From Nocardia mangyaensis (GTDB lineage Bacteria > Actinomycetota > Actinomycetes > Mycobacteriales > Mycobacteriaceae): DNA of 64,000 bases. The first letter of the stretch is position 1; every line of letters begins with the position of its first letter. A model generated the notes under the pieces. The model made no database searches. It was not told the origin of the DNA and was given only the letters and a program-made list of their open reading frames with translations. Below, piece by piece: positions 28,501 through 36,536 of the stretch. The position numbers were made by a program, and so were the translations under genes. The stretch is taken from assembly GCF_001886715.1 (NCBI RefSeq), contig NZ_CP018082.1, forward strand, positions 2,976,001 to 3,040,000. Reading direction: 5' to 3'.

Positions 28501-29979
28501 CATCCGGGCCGGATCGTGCTCGTGGACCACGCCGGGCGACTCGACGCCGCGCTGCTCGCGACCGCCGCCGCGAGCGACGAGCCGCAGCTGGCGGTGCGGG
28601 ACGGACAGCTGCTCGTCCCGCGCCTACGTGCGGCGGACGTAGGCCGCCCGGCGCAGCGTCCGGCGCTGTCGGACGGTGCCGTCGTGATCACCGGCGGCAC
28701 CGGCGGATTGGGCGCGGTGACGGCTCGGCATCTGGTGGCCGACTACGGCGTGCGACGACTGCTGCTGCTTTCCCGGCGCGGACCAGCCGCGCCGGGCGTC
28801 GACGCGCTGATCGCCGATCTGGCGGCATTCGGTGCCCACGCCGACGTCGTAGCCTGCGACGTCGGCGACCGCACCGCGCTGTCGGCGGCACTCGCGACGA
28901 TCCCGGCCGAGTATCCGTTGACCGGCGTGATCCATGCGGCCGGCGTCCTCGATGACGCCACCGTCGAGACGCTCACCGCCGCGCAGTTGGATCGGGTACT
29001 CAACCCGAAAGCTGTTGCGGCGCTGCATCTGCACGAGCTCACGAAGGAGCGCCCGCTGGCGGCGTTCGTGCTGTACTCGTCGGCGGCGGCCGTGCTCGGC
29101 TCGCCCGGACAGGCGAACTATGTGGCCGCGAACAGCGTGCTCGACGCGCTGGCCCGCGGTCGGGCCGCCGCCGGACTGCCCGCGCTGTCGTTGGCGTGGG
29201 GCCCGTGGCATCAGGGCGCGGGCATGACCGGCGAACTGGACGCGTCGAGCGTGGCCCGGCTACGCCGGCTCGGGTTGCGGGTGCTCGATGATGCCGAGGG
29301 GCTCGCGCTGTTCGACGCCGCGCTCACGGCCGGGCAACCGGTCGTCGCCGGTGTGCTGTTCGATCACGGGGCGTTGGCTGCCCAGGCGCGGGCGGGCATG
29401 CTGCCCGAGGTGCTGAGCGGCCTCGTGTCCGTGCCGGTGCGCAGGCAGGTCGAGCGCGCCGGACAATTCGGTGATCGGGTGGCCGCGGCGCCCGAGGCCG
29501 AGCGGCCCGCGCTGATTCTCGGTTTCGTCCGAGAACAGGCGGCAACGGTGCTCGGGCATGAGTCGGCGGACGCCGTCGACGTCGACACCCCGTTCAACGA
29601 GATGGGTTTCGACTCTCTCGGTGGCGTCGAGTTCCGCAATCAGCTGGCTCGCGCCACCGGTCTGAGCCTGCCGTCGACGCTGGTGTTCGACCATCCAACC
29701 GTCGCCGCGGTCGCCGAGCTGCTGCGCGCCCGGATCGCGGGAGCGGGACCAGAGGAACAGGTCGACGAGCAGCTGACCGCGCTGCGCACGCTGATCGCGT
29801 CGCTGTCCTCGGCAGACGCGAAAGCAGCTCTGGCGCGGCAACTTCGGTCCATCGCCGCGCAGGCGCTGGACGGGCGAGACGGCGCGGAGACCGGCAAGAC
29901 CAGGGATGCTGCCACCGCGGTCCAGTCCGCGACCACCGCCGATGACCTGTTCTCCCTGATCGACGGCTTGGCCGGATAG
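13567..29979 (+). CDS. Modular type I polyketide synthase PKS2, modules 3-5
   Basis: The ATG overlaps the PKS1 stop as ATGA, and GAGGAG lies about 11 nt upstream, so translation is probably coupled. The N-terminal 40 residues are a coiled-coil docking segment. Module 3: KS from 13687 (Cys 14209), AT 15291-16230 (GHSQGE, YPSH; methylmalonyl-like), DH from 16396, KR 17890-18480, ACP Ser 18835. Module 4: KS from 19015 (Cys 19522), AT 20629-21620 (GHSIGE, HAFH; malonyl), DH from 21850, KR 23305-23890, ACP 24090-24360. Module 5: KS from 24412 (Cys 24928), AT 26035-27000 (malonyl), DH from 27250, KR 28675-29240, ACP Ser 29614. The tail from 29745 is a class-1 C-terminal docking region with a final acidic helix, not a thioesterase. 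All KRs show the B-type LDD/VDD motif. With PKS1, the predicted output is a pentaene thioester. DH4 has YGTAFQC where YGPxFQG is usual. Confidence 0.96.
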
Positions 29980-30036
29980 GGGACCGATGAGGACATCGAG
30001 AACAGTTCCGAACAGCAATCAACACAGGGAGAACCA

Positions 30037-30573
30037 GTGGTCGAGAACAACACGGTCCCGCAGGAAGTGACAATCCTGGCGGACGGCACGAGTGAGCTGC
30101 GGGTGCGCTGGAGCGACCCGGCCGCAGTCGCGCTGCGCGCATTCCAGATGTCGCGCGAGGAGCTGATGGCGGGTATGACCTCAGGCGAGCTCGCGAACCC
30201 ACCGATCGGCGAACTGATGAACTTCCGAGTCGCAGAGGCCGAGCCGGGGCGGGTGGTCGTCGAATTGACACCCGATCAGCGGCATCAGAACGTGATCGGC
30301 ATCGTCGCAGGCGGCGTGATCGGCACGGTGTTGGACGCTGCCATGTGGATTGCGGTGCAGTCTCGCGTCGGAGAGGGATCCATCGTCAGCACCACGGGAC
30401 TGAATATCAATCTGCTGCGTCGGGTGACCGGGGAGACAGGCGTGTTGCGTGCCGTCGCCACCCCGTTGCATGTGGGCCGCAGCGCTGCGGCCGCACAGGC
30501 GCAGCTACTGGACTCGACGGATCGGCTCTACGCTCAGGCCACCGCGAATTTCATCGTCATGGGCGCACGCTGA
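30037..30573 (+). CDS. PaaI-family hotdog-fold thioesterase, probable polyketide release enzyme
   Basis: A 178-residue protein starting at GTG 30037, with AGGGAG about 6 nt upstream and 57 nt after the PKS2 stop, so it belongs to the PKS operon. The fold is recognised from GIVAGGVIGTVLDAAMW (residues 88-104) followed by the long central helix and the closing strands. In most PaaI-type enzymes the loop reads HGG; here the His is Ala91, while Asp100 is kept. Family members hydrolyse acyl-CoA or acyl-ACP. Because neither PKS1 nor PKS2 has a TE domain, I infer that it releases the polyene acid or edits stalled chains. It could instead act on a primary-metabolism acyl-CoA, but the spacing argues for the PKS role. 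Confidence 0.85.
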   Translation: MVENNTVPQEVTILADGTSELRVRWSDPAAVALRAFQMSREELMAGMTSGELANPPIGELMNFRVAEAEPGRVVVELTPDQRHQNVIGIVAGGVIGTVLDAAMWIAVQSRVGEGSIVSTTGLNINLLRRVTGETGVLRAVATPLHVGRSAAAAQAQLLDSTDRLYAQATANFIVMGAR

Positions 30574-30605
30574 GTGATCAGCTGTATCAAGGAAAGCAGG
30601 AACGA

Positions 30606-31016
30606 ATGGTTTCGGACGTCATGATTCGGAGGATACGGAACAACCGACTCACCGCCGTAGCTCTCATGGGCGGCGCGGCATTGGCCGCGAGTCTGGTTGC
30701 GGCGCCGATGGCGACCGCACAGGAAGGGGCGTTGCACTACCGCACCTGTCCTGCGCAGAGCGACAATCTGTTCTCGTACGGCGGCTACGTGTTCACATTC
30801 TGCTTCGACGCGATCTCGCTCCCGTCCGGCGGCGGCCACGCCCGTTTCCACGGCAAGCTTGTTGCCTCCAGCCCCGCGCCGCATGCGGCCGAGACCCTGA
30901 CCGGATTCCAGTGTGTGAACCCGGCTGTGCCTCCGCCGGCGTTGCCGACCACAACGAACACCAGGTTCACAGTCACCCCGAGTGGCGTCGTGAACGGTCA
31001 GTGCTTCTTCGACTGA
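30606..31016 (+). CDS. Small secreted protein with four cysteines, unknown function
   Basis: A 136-residue protein. The ATG at 30606 is chosen because AAGCAGGA sits just upstream and the signal peptide begins there; the frame is open further 5' but would overlap the thioesterase gene. The N-terminus is basic (MIRRIRNNR), then a hydrophobic stretch, then an AxA-type cleavage site near MATAQ. The mature part of about 95 residues has four cysteines (contexts RTCPA, TFCFD, FQCVN, GQCFF), enough for two disulfides, and is rich in Ser, Thr, Pro and Gly. I do not recognise the family. It lies 32 nt after the thioesterase stop and ahead of a hairpin, so it is the last gene of the PKS transcript. Confidence 0.8.
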   Translation: MVSDVMIRRIRNNRLTAVALMGGAALAASLVAAPMATAQEGALHYRTCPAQSDNLFSYGGYVFTFCFDAISLPSGGGHARFHGKLVASSPAPHAAETLTGFQCVNPAVPPPALPTTTNTRFTVTPSGVVNGQCFFD

Positions 31017-31027
31017 CATGACAGACG

Positions 31028-31068
31028 CGCGGCCAGCTACACAAGTTGCAGGAGTGCAGCTGGCCGCG
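31028..31068. terminator. Hairpin ending the PKS operon
   Basis: CGCGGCCAGCT at 31028-31038 is perfectly complementary to AGCTGGCCGCG at 31058-31068 with a 19-nt loop, 11 nt after the stop of the secreted protein gene. No T-run follows, as is common for actinobacterial terminators. It separates the operon from the convergent TetR remnant. Confidence 0.6.
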
Positions 31069-31123
31069 TCGCGATCGTCGTCTGGTTCGCGCGATCCTTG
31101 CTCGCCGCGCCGCCGCGATAGGT

Positions 31124-31500
31124 TCATTGCGACCCACCGCAGTTCCTCTGCGCGGGACCCTGCTCGGGGAGCGAGCTGGGTCCGCGCAATGGCGCCTGCA
31201 AGGGCATACTGTCGAGAATCTGCTGTGCCCACGGCAATTCGACGGCGTCCTCACCTACGACCTGCATGGCGGTCAACATGGTAATCAGCATTCCGCTGGA
31301 TACGAACCTGCGAACGTCGGTCACGTTCGCACCGGAGAGGTCACCGATCAGCGAGTAGATCCGGCCGAAACGCTCACGGACCTCATCCCCGACGGTGGGG
31401 TTGCTGCCCGACGCGGCGAACCCATACAACAGCACCATCGGGAGTTCTCGGTCGGTCAGGAAGACACGGTAGCCCTCGGCGAGCGTCGCCAGCCCTGTCT
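31124..31500 (-). pseudogene. TetR-family regulator, C-terminal remnant
   Basis: On the - strand this frame encodes a ligand-domain tail: GLATLAEGYRVFLTDREL, then MVLLYGFAASGSNPTVGDEV, then VRRFVSSGMLITMLTAMQVV. Such text is typical of the last 110-120 residues of TetR-type regulators. The helix-turn-helix half that should precede it is absent; upstream of about 31500 the sequence instead belongs to the oppositely oriented oxidoreductase. An internal ATG at 31438 exists, but a product from it would have no DNA-binding domain. I call it a pseudogene formed by the deletion that also truncated its neighbour. Confidence 0.6.
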
Positions 31501-31512
31501 CAGGATACTGCC

Positions 31513-32352
31513 AGCCTCGCCGCCAGTGCCACGTCGCTGCTGATCGCTCAGGCGGCCTCGGTGACCGAACGGATCCGCGTGGGATCCGGCGGTGTGATGC
31601 TGCCCAACCATGCGCCGCTGATGGTTGCCGAGCAGTATGGGACTCTCGCTAATATGTACGGCGACCGAATCGATTTGGGTCTCGGCCGTGCCCCGGGTAC
31701 GGACATGATGACCGCTCGCGCCCTGAGCCGGTCATCGGGCGAACCGCAGGCTTTTGCGGAGAACATCTTCGATCTGCAGGGCTGGTTCAGCGCAGACGGA
31801 ACAGCCCGGACCGCCCCGATCGTCTCAGCTGTGTCCGCAGGAACCGAAGTCCCCATCTGGGTACTGGGGTCCACGGTCAACGGAGCTTCTATCGCCGGCC
31901 AGCTCGGCTTGCCGTTCGCCCTCGCCTCGCACTTTGCGCCCGATCAGCTGGACGAGGCCGCGAGGGTTTACCGGGACACGTTTTCCAGTTCCGCCCCCAC
32001 CGCGCAGATCGCCGAGCCGTACTTGATGGCGGGCATCAACGTCATGGTGGCACCGACGGCCGAGGAGGCCGAGCGAGAGTTCACCACACTGGAGCAGATG
32101 TTCCTCGATGTCCAGAGCGGTCGGCGACGCAAGCTCCAGCCGCCCGTCGACCCCGGCCAGGTTGCTGCCCAGGGCGGTCGTGATCACGCGATGCTGCGTA
32201 TCAAGGCTGTCGGGGCGCCGCCGACGGTCGTTCGGGAGCTGGAAGAGTTCGTGGAGCGCACCGGCGCGGACGAGCTCATTACCGTTACCTACGCCTACGA
32301 CCCCGCAGTGCGGCAGCGCTCCCTGAACCTGCTTGCTGACAGCTGGTTCTGA
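31513..32352 (+). pseudogene. LLM-class (luciferase-like) flavin oxidoreductase, N-terminally truncated
   Basis: The frame encodes SLLIAQAASVTERIRVGSGG, then VMLPNHAPLMVAEQYGTL, DLGLGRAPGTD, and runs to a normal C-terminus ending in SWF. This matches the bacterial-luciferase-like monooxygenase group whose members are about 330-350 residues. The missing part is the first 60-70 residues, which form the first strands of the TIM barrel and part of the flavin pocket. Going 5' in frame there is no Met-led homologous N-terminus; sequence before about 31510 is the tail of a TetR gene on the other strand. A GTG at 31561 could start a 263-residue protein, but it would lack the barrel start, so activity is unlikely. 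Confidence 0.7.
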
Positions 32353-32391
32353 GCCGCCAGGTCGTGTTGGCGGGTCCCGATATCGAGTCCA

Positions 32392-32416
32392 CCTGGTCCC
32401 ATCGACGGGGATCAGG
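32392..32416. terminator. Weak terminator-like hairpin
   Basis: CCTGGTCCC at 32392-32400 pairs with GGGATCAGG at 32408-32416 (eight Watson-Crick pairs and one G-T) around a 7-nt loop, 40 nt after the oxidoreductase remnant and before the end of the convergent esterase gene. The rest of 32353-32606 shows no gene. Confidence 0.4.
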
Positions 32417-32606
32417 CCACATCCTTCCAGCAGGGCCGGGTCGGCACCACAGATCAGATGTCACGTATCCGTGCAGCAGTCCCCCCGGCACATCGTCGCG
32501 TAGTCCCGCATCGACAAGTGCTTGCGCCCCACCGACGCCCGGTTGACGAGGTTATGAGCGTCTCGGTAGGGAGATCGTGGCCAGTTCCTTGGAGAGACAT
32601 GGGTCT

Positions 32607-33620
32607 TCATCGATCGAGACTGCTCGTGAAGAAGTCCAGGATGGGACGGTTGTACTCGTCTTGCCAGAGATGGTTCGCCAGACTGCGCCGCCCTCCGCGA
32701 AGCAGGAAGTCCGGTTCGCCCGGATAGCCGTGCGAGCGTAGCTGGCGAGCGACCTTGTCTGCGCACGATACATCGTTGATGCCGTCCATCTCGTGATGGA
32801 AAAGTCGGAACGTCGGTTTGGTCGGTGCCTGTCCGTCGTCCCAGCGGGCTTCGTTCGGGTAGCTCTGCGATAGACAGGAATTCCGCTCGATGATGTGCTT
32901 GCCGGTCTCGTTGTCGTATCCCGCGCCTTCGACCTTGATGCGCGCTGTCAGTCCTGGCTCGCATCTTCGATGCCAGCCGTAGGGGTCTCCGCTGGAAACC
33001 GGTGCGAAAGCAGTGACGAGCGTGTTGAGATGGGTAGCTGCCCGAACGGCCATATACCCTCCGGAAGACAGGCCGGTAAGGTAGATCGCGTCCTCGCTGT
33101 CGGCAGGCCGCAGCGACGGAATCACTTGCTGCATAACCTGTTCGATGAACGGCAGATCCAGATTCGGTCGGTCTCGAACCTCGTCGTCCCAGATCTTGCC
33201 GCAGATCCGACCCTGGTTGTCGCTCACCTCGCTCGACGAATTGAGCAGAAAGACGGCGAAGCCTTCTTCGACGGCGAGCTCGCTGAATCGGACTTGCGCC
33301 GCCGCTGAGCCGAAATTCGACCCGCACCACTGGACATGCTCGCCACCGCCGCCGTGCATGACGATGATCGCACCTTTGGACCAGGACCGATCCGGGCCTT
33401 TCCACTGCACGTCGCGCGGCGTGCCTGACACGTCGACGACGGCGGGTCGCCATCCGCGCTCCGCGCACTGTCGTTCCTGGGGCGAGGCGCCGCCCTGATC
33501 GGACCTGCGCTCCAGCGCGACTGCACCGGCAACCAGAACTGATCCCGCAACCAGAACTGATCCCGCAATCACGACTGACAGCAGCGCACCGATCACCCAC
33601 CGGGACTTCGGATAGCTCAT
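32607..33620 (-). CDS. Membrane-anchored alpha/beta hydrolase, PHB-depolymerase/LpqC-like esterase
   Basis: A 337-residue protein starting at ATG 33620 (MSYPKSRW), followed by one hydrophobic helix (residues 8-35) that acts as signal anchor. The frame stays open for another 149 codons upstream, but that stretch is low in hydrophobic residues and looks non-coding. The catalytic part starts with the oxyanion motif IVMHGGGG (87-93), has the nucleophile elbow GLSSGG with Ser185, and a C-terminal His in NHLW; the order fits secreted esterases related to polyhydroxyalkanoate depolymerases. Substrate is unknown. Seven or so cysteines could give disulfides outside the membrane. It is not in an operon; nearest neighbours are a pseudogene and a sulfatase gene. 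Confidence 0.75.
   Translation of the reverse strand: MSYPKSRWVIGALLSVVIAGSVLVAGSVLVAGAVALERRSDQGGASPQERQCAERGWRPAVVDVSGTPRDVQWKGPDRSWSKGAIIVMHGGGGEHVQWCGSNFGSAAAQVRFSELAVEEGFAVFLLNSSSEVSDNQGRICGKIWDDEVRDRPNLDLPFIEQVMQQVIPSLRPADSEDAIYLTGLSSGGYMAVRAATHLNTLVTAFAPVSSGDPYGWHRRCEPGLTARIKVEGAGYDNETGKHIIERNSCLSQSYPNEARWDDGQAPTKPTFRLFHHEMDGINDVSCADKVARQLRSHGYPGEPDFLLRGGRRSLANHLWQDEYNRPILDFFTSSLDR
33530..33565. repeat. 18-bp perfect tandem repeat inside the esterase signal anchor
   Basis: CAACCAGAACTGATCCCG occurs twice in direct succession. In the esterase frame it encodes a duplicated GSVLVA hexapeptide of the membrane helix, so copy number would lengthen or shorten the helix by six residues without shifting frame. 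Confidence 0.85.
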
Positions 33621-34081
33621 CGCGTGGCACCCCATTCGGAAGACTGATCCGACCGACAAGATCCAACCATGCCACGAACCGGTAGGACTCGCTGTTTGTT
33701 GGGCATCGTCCCTCGGCACGGACGACGACGGCTCCACAGTGCTTGCGTGGTCGGTCGGGGTGCCTGACCATCCGGCGGGGACGGAGATGTTCTCACGTGA
33801 GCACGCTGGTCCGCTGCCTCGACATCGGTCGAGCGGAGTAGGCAGCGATTCGGCCACAGGTAGAGACGATGGGGCCGTTTCGACCGCCCATGCCGAATGA
33901 CGGTCAGATCCCGTGGGTGTGCCAGTGTCAAGTCCACCGGTATCGGTGGCTTTGACGCGACCGGTCCGGCGCACGTGGGGATCCCTGGCTCGCTCAGCGA
34001 GACCGACCGTCGGCAGATCAACACCTGGATACGTCACCAAACCCTCGCCGACGGCAGGGTTGTCCACGATGAGTGGATCGT
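33621..34081. other. Intergenic stretch with a possible SnoaL-like remnant
   Basis: No convincing gene. On the + strand, bases 33920-34110 read in one frame as TGIGGFDATG, then RQINTWIRHQTLADGRVVHD and EWIVQW, which resembles the tail of NTF2/SnoaL-like proteins (..DGRIVEEW..). The frame has no plausible start and runs into the 3' end of the sulfatase gene, so it is at most a decayed remnant. A 10-bp palindrome CTCACGTGAG lies at 33792-33801, upstream of the esterase. Confidence 0.3.
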
Positions 34082-35608
34082 TCAGTGGCAGGACAGGGAG
34101 GTACAGGAGTTCAGTTCGGTGAGGCGACGGTCGAGGTCCTCGACCAGTTGGGCGTTTGCGGCGCGGCCCTCATCGGTCTTGATGAGGTTGGTCAGCTGAT
34201 AGGGGTCGACTTCCAGGTCGTAGAGTTCGTATTCGCGGTCTTCGAGGGGACGTTCGCGGTCGTACCAGCGCGTGTACAGGTATCGGCCGGTGCGCACCGC
34301 GCTCCATGACGGCATGTCGAACATGTACATGGCGGGGGTCTCGGTGCCGGGGACTTGCTCCTGGATGATGCCATTGCGTCCATTGAAGCCCGCGCCACCG
34401 TATTCGGCCAGGAAGTCTGTGCGCCACCCGGTGTCGTCGCCGGCGAGGACCGGGACGAGAGAGCGGCCGTCGACATGGCCGGGAATGTCGGTACCGGCCC
34501 AATCGAAGAGGGTGGGGGCGAGATCGATCGACAGCGCCATCGCGGCGCTGCGTCCGGACGAGATTCCTGGCCCGGCGATGGCGAGCGGCACCCTCATGGA
34601 CTCCTCGTAGGGGGCCATTTTCTGGGTGAGCCGGTGGGCACCGAGGCTGTACCCGTTGTCGGAGGTGAACACCAGGTAGGTGTTGTCCAGTTCATTGGTG
34701 GCCGCGAGAGTCGCAACGATGTCGGCGACCATCTCGTCCAGAGCTTTCAGTGAGCCGAGGCGGTTGGTGTAGTCGATGTCGTTGGTGGCCGCGATGGTGG
34801 CCGCGCGCGCCGCGGCGGTGTCGATGAGCCAGGAGGGCTTGTCGGATACATCGGCTTCCTGGTAGTTCGGTGAGCGCGGTGCGGCGGTGGGCCGGGTTTC
34901 GGGGATATGCCGGGGTGCGGGCGGGATGGGGAAGTGTGGGGCGGTGGGCAGGGCATACCAGAAGAACGGCTGCCCGGACGCGGCGGCGTCGGTGATGAAG
35001 GCGCGCGACTTGTTCGCGATGACGTCGGTCTGGTAGTCGGCCGGCGTCACACCGTATTTGACGAAGGTGCCGTTCTCGTTGAGGGTGTAGTTGTAGCCGG
35101 AGTACAGGAAGTTGTCGACCCCGGCATTCCAGTCGTCCCAGCCGGGCGGGATGTGGCCCGGGTCGTTCTCGAGACCGTTCATGTACTTGCCGGCCATGCC
35201 GGTCCGGTAGCCCGCGTCGTGGAGCACGGTGGCGATGGTGTGGTCCTCGTTGCCGTTGTCGCGGAATGATTCGAATCCGCCGACCGGTCCGGCGTTGGTG
35301 AGCACTCCGGTGTTGTGGCCGTACTGTCCGGTGAGGATGGACGAGCGGGCAGCGCAGCAGATCGGCATGGGCGCGAAGCTCTCGGTCAATTCCATACCGC
35401 GATCACGGATCAGCGCGGCGGTGCGTGGCATCGCCTCCCAGACCGGTGTGGTGGTCGCGTCCAGGTCGTCGGCGAGGATCATCACAATGTTCGGCCGCTC
35501 GTCGACGCGTTCGGGTGCGGCCGATGCCGCGGACAGGCCGCCGGTGACCGCCAGCAGCGCCGCTGCGGGGGCGGTCAGTGCTCGCCGTAGTGTGCGGCTG
35601 GGAAACAT
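34082..35608 (-). CDS. Secreted sulfatase, N-acetylglucosamine-6-sulfatase-like
   Basis: A 508-residue protein. The ATG at 35608 is chosen for the strong AGGAG seven nt upstream. Residues 1-31 form a signal peptide with an Arg-rich start and ASAA cleavage region. The sulfatase fold begins at PNIVMILADDLD (39-50; Asp47 and Asp48 bind Ca). The formylglycine site is CCAAR at 84-88, where most relatives have CxPSR; Cys84 would be the modified residue. TGQYGHN, GKYMNG and the PPGWDDW...YSGYNYTLNENG stretch are typical of the glucosamine-6-sulfatase branch. The DNG at the second metal site is present. A formylglycine-generating enzyme must be encoded elsewhere. The gene is monocistronic and divergent from the Pro/Gly-repeat gene, with a shared-type element 107-133 nt upstream. 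Confidence 0.88.
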   Translation of the reverse strand: MFPSRTLRRALTAPAAALLAVTGGLSAASAAPERVDERPNIVMILADDLDATTTPVWEAMPRTAALIRDRGMELTESFAPMPICCAARSSILTGQYGHNTGVLTNAGPVGGFESFRDNGNEDHTIATVLHDAGYRTGMAGKYMNGLENDPGHIPPGWDDWNAGVDNFLYSGYNYTLNENGTFVKYGVTPADYQTDVIANKSRAFITDAAASGQPFFWYALPTAPHFPIPPAPRHIPETRPTAAPRSPNYQEADVSDKPSWLIDTAAARAATIAATNDIDYTNRLGSLKALDEMVADIVATLAATNELDNTYLVFTSDNGYSLGAHRLTQKMAPYEESMRVPLAIAGPGISSGRSAAMALSIDLAPTLFDWAGTDIPGHVDGRSLVPVLAGDDTGWRTDFLAEYGGAGFNGRNGIIQEQVPGTETPAMYMFDMPSWSAVRTGRYLYTRWYDRERPLEDREYELYDLEVDPYQLTNLIKTDEGRAANAQLVEDLDRRLTELNSCTSLSCH

Positions 35609-35714
35609 GAAGACTCCTGGATCGTATGTATCGGGGATGACTCTTCTGTGTCGGGTGTAGCTATTCGCGTCGACGGTAATTCGCCGGTGTGAATAGCGCG
35701 ACACGTGAACCGGA

Positions 35715-35741
35715 TCCTCATCGATTCCTCATCGTTCTCAC
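35715..35741 (-). promoter_or_regulatory. Shared direct-repeat element, sulfatase copy
   Basis: Read toward the sulfatase gene the sequence is GTGAGAACGATGAG then GAAT then CGATGAGGA. The first 14 bases are identical to the copy upstream of 36051, and the second TGAG follows 11 bp after the first. OmpR-family response regulators typically bind direct repeats with about one helical turn spacing. Confidence 0.55.
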
Positions 35742-35898
35742 GCGACTTTGTTCGCATCTGGTGAGCATCCGCATTCCGAGGTGGATCCTCCGACATTCGG
35801 CGAGGGCTAGATCCATCGACATATGCTGTTAGACAACATATTTCGATACCTCGCTGGGTGGCGTCGGGGTAGCCGGTCCGGTATCGGGTGAAGGTTCG

Positions 35899-35929
35899 GT
35901 GAGAACGATGAGCACTCGGTGAGAGAACG
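35899..35929 (+). promoter_or_regulatory. Shared direct-repeat element, Pro/Gly-repeat gene copy
   Basis: GTGAGAACGATGAG, then CACT, then CGGTGAGAGAACG, oriented toward the gene that starts at 36051. GGTGAA/GGTGAG/GATGAG/GGTGAG hexamers begin at 35887, 35898, 35907 and 35918, so spacings are 11, 9 and 11 bp. The element ends about 34 nt before the possible -10 at 35963. Confidence 0.55.
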
Positions 35930-36050
35930 CTGTCAAGTGTTTCCTCGTGTTCTGGTCGCGCCTATCTTTGGTCTCGCCCCTCACGATTCGGAACTTTGTT
36001 CGTCGATCAGATCTCATGCGTGGAGGGCCCCAACGAAAGGATGTTTGGTT

Positions 36051-36437
36051 ATGAGTGAACACCGAAAGCAGCGCAATTCCGTGCGGCGGCTGGCGGTACG
36101 TGCGGCGGCAGTCGGAGCGCTGGCGGCGATCCCGCTCGCGGCCTTCTCCGGCGTCGCGTCGGCCGTCGATCCGGGCCCGGGTATTGGTGTGCCCGGCCCG
36201 GGCGTATTCCAGGAACGGCCGACCGACCCTGGTCCCGGCATCGGCGTCGACGGCCCCGGTGTGTTCGTCCCACGTGCCAAGCCGGTGCTCGATCCGGGTC
36301 CAGGTATTGGAGTGCCGGGTCCTGGTGTGTTCGTTCCCCGTACCGGCTCGGCGGATCGGGGCGCACCGGGCCTGGGCCTGCTGCCGGGACTGGGATTCGG
36401 GCTGCCGGGAATCCCGGGGCACCCGTTCCTGCGGTGA
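36051..36437 (+). CDS. Secreted Pro/Gly-rich repeat protein, unknown function
   Basis: A 128-residue protein starting at ATG 36051, ten nt after AAGGA. Residues 1-38 make a signal peptide (basic start, hydrophobic core, cleavage near GVASA). The mature protein of about 90 residues contains three near copies of DPGPGIGVPGPGVF, at 36168-36209, 36225-36266 and 36291-36332, and ends in a Gly/Leu/Pro-rich tail. There are no cysteines and few charged residues. No catalytic motif is visible; a structural, surface or matrix role is possible but not shown. It faces away from the sulfatase gene and shares a regulatory element with it. Confidence 0.8.
   Translation: MSEHRKQRNSVRRLAVRAAAVGALAAIPLAAFSGVASAVDPGPGIGVPGPGVFQERPTDPGPGIGVDGPGVFVPRAKPVLDPGPGIGVPGPGVFVPRTGSADRGAPGLGLLPGLGFGLPGIPGHPFLR
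36168..36332 (+). repeat. Three imperfect 42-nt repeats coding DPGPGIGV-x-GPGVF
   Basis: Copies begin at 36168, 36225 and 36291. The intervening 15 and 24 nt are unrelated linkers. Codons differ between copies while residues are kept, suggesting selection on the peptide and an old duplication. Confidence 0.8.
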
Positions 36438-36465
36438 CCGTTCTACCCCCCGCGCAATGAGTGAG

Positions 36466-36505
36466 CGGCCGGGCTACACCGAGTCCTTTGGGTGTAGCCC
36501 GGCCG
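36466..36505. terminator. Bidirectional hairpin terminator between convergent genes
   Basis: A perfect 15-bp stem, CGGCCGGGCTACACC at 36466-36480 against its complement at 36491-36505, with a 10-nt loop. It sits between the stops of two convergent genes (36437 and 36537), ideal for terminating both. No T-run follows. Confidence 0.8.
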
Positions 36506-36536
36506 TTCAGAACCGGCGTCCTGCGGACGTGTCGGG

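Larger units (their letters stand above)
35609..36050. other. Divergent promoter region between sulfatase and Pro/Gly-repeat gene
   Basis: 442 nt without a gene. It holds two copies of the direct-repeat element described separately (35715-35741 and 35899-35929). It also has a 7-bp inverted pair GCTATTC/GAATAGC (35660-35666 and 35691-35697) close to the sulfatase start, and an AT-rich spot 35821-35841 with ATATG/CATAT ends. A possible -10 TATCTT lies at 35963-35968 for the rightward gene, but no good -35 accompanies it. Confidence 0.5.

Noticed and set aside
29977..29984. TAGGGGAC at the PKS2 stop as another copy of the 61023-61074 half-site
   Set aside because: It is a lone half-site that includes a stop codon; chance explains it.
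33621..34067. N-terminal extension of the esterase up to 34067
   Set aside because: The extra 149 residues lack any domain, would bury the signal anchor in mid-protein and have no ribosome site.
33897..34199. A + strand SnoaL-like gene
   Set aside because: No ribosome site or intact N-terminus, and the frame runs antisense into the sulfatase gene; kept only as a possible remnant.
35821..35841. AT-rich ATATG/CATAT dyad as an operator
   Set aside because: Arms of five bases with an unpaired centre are too short to separate from chance in a 442-nt gap.
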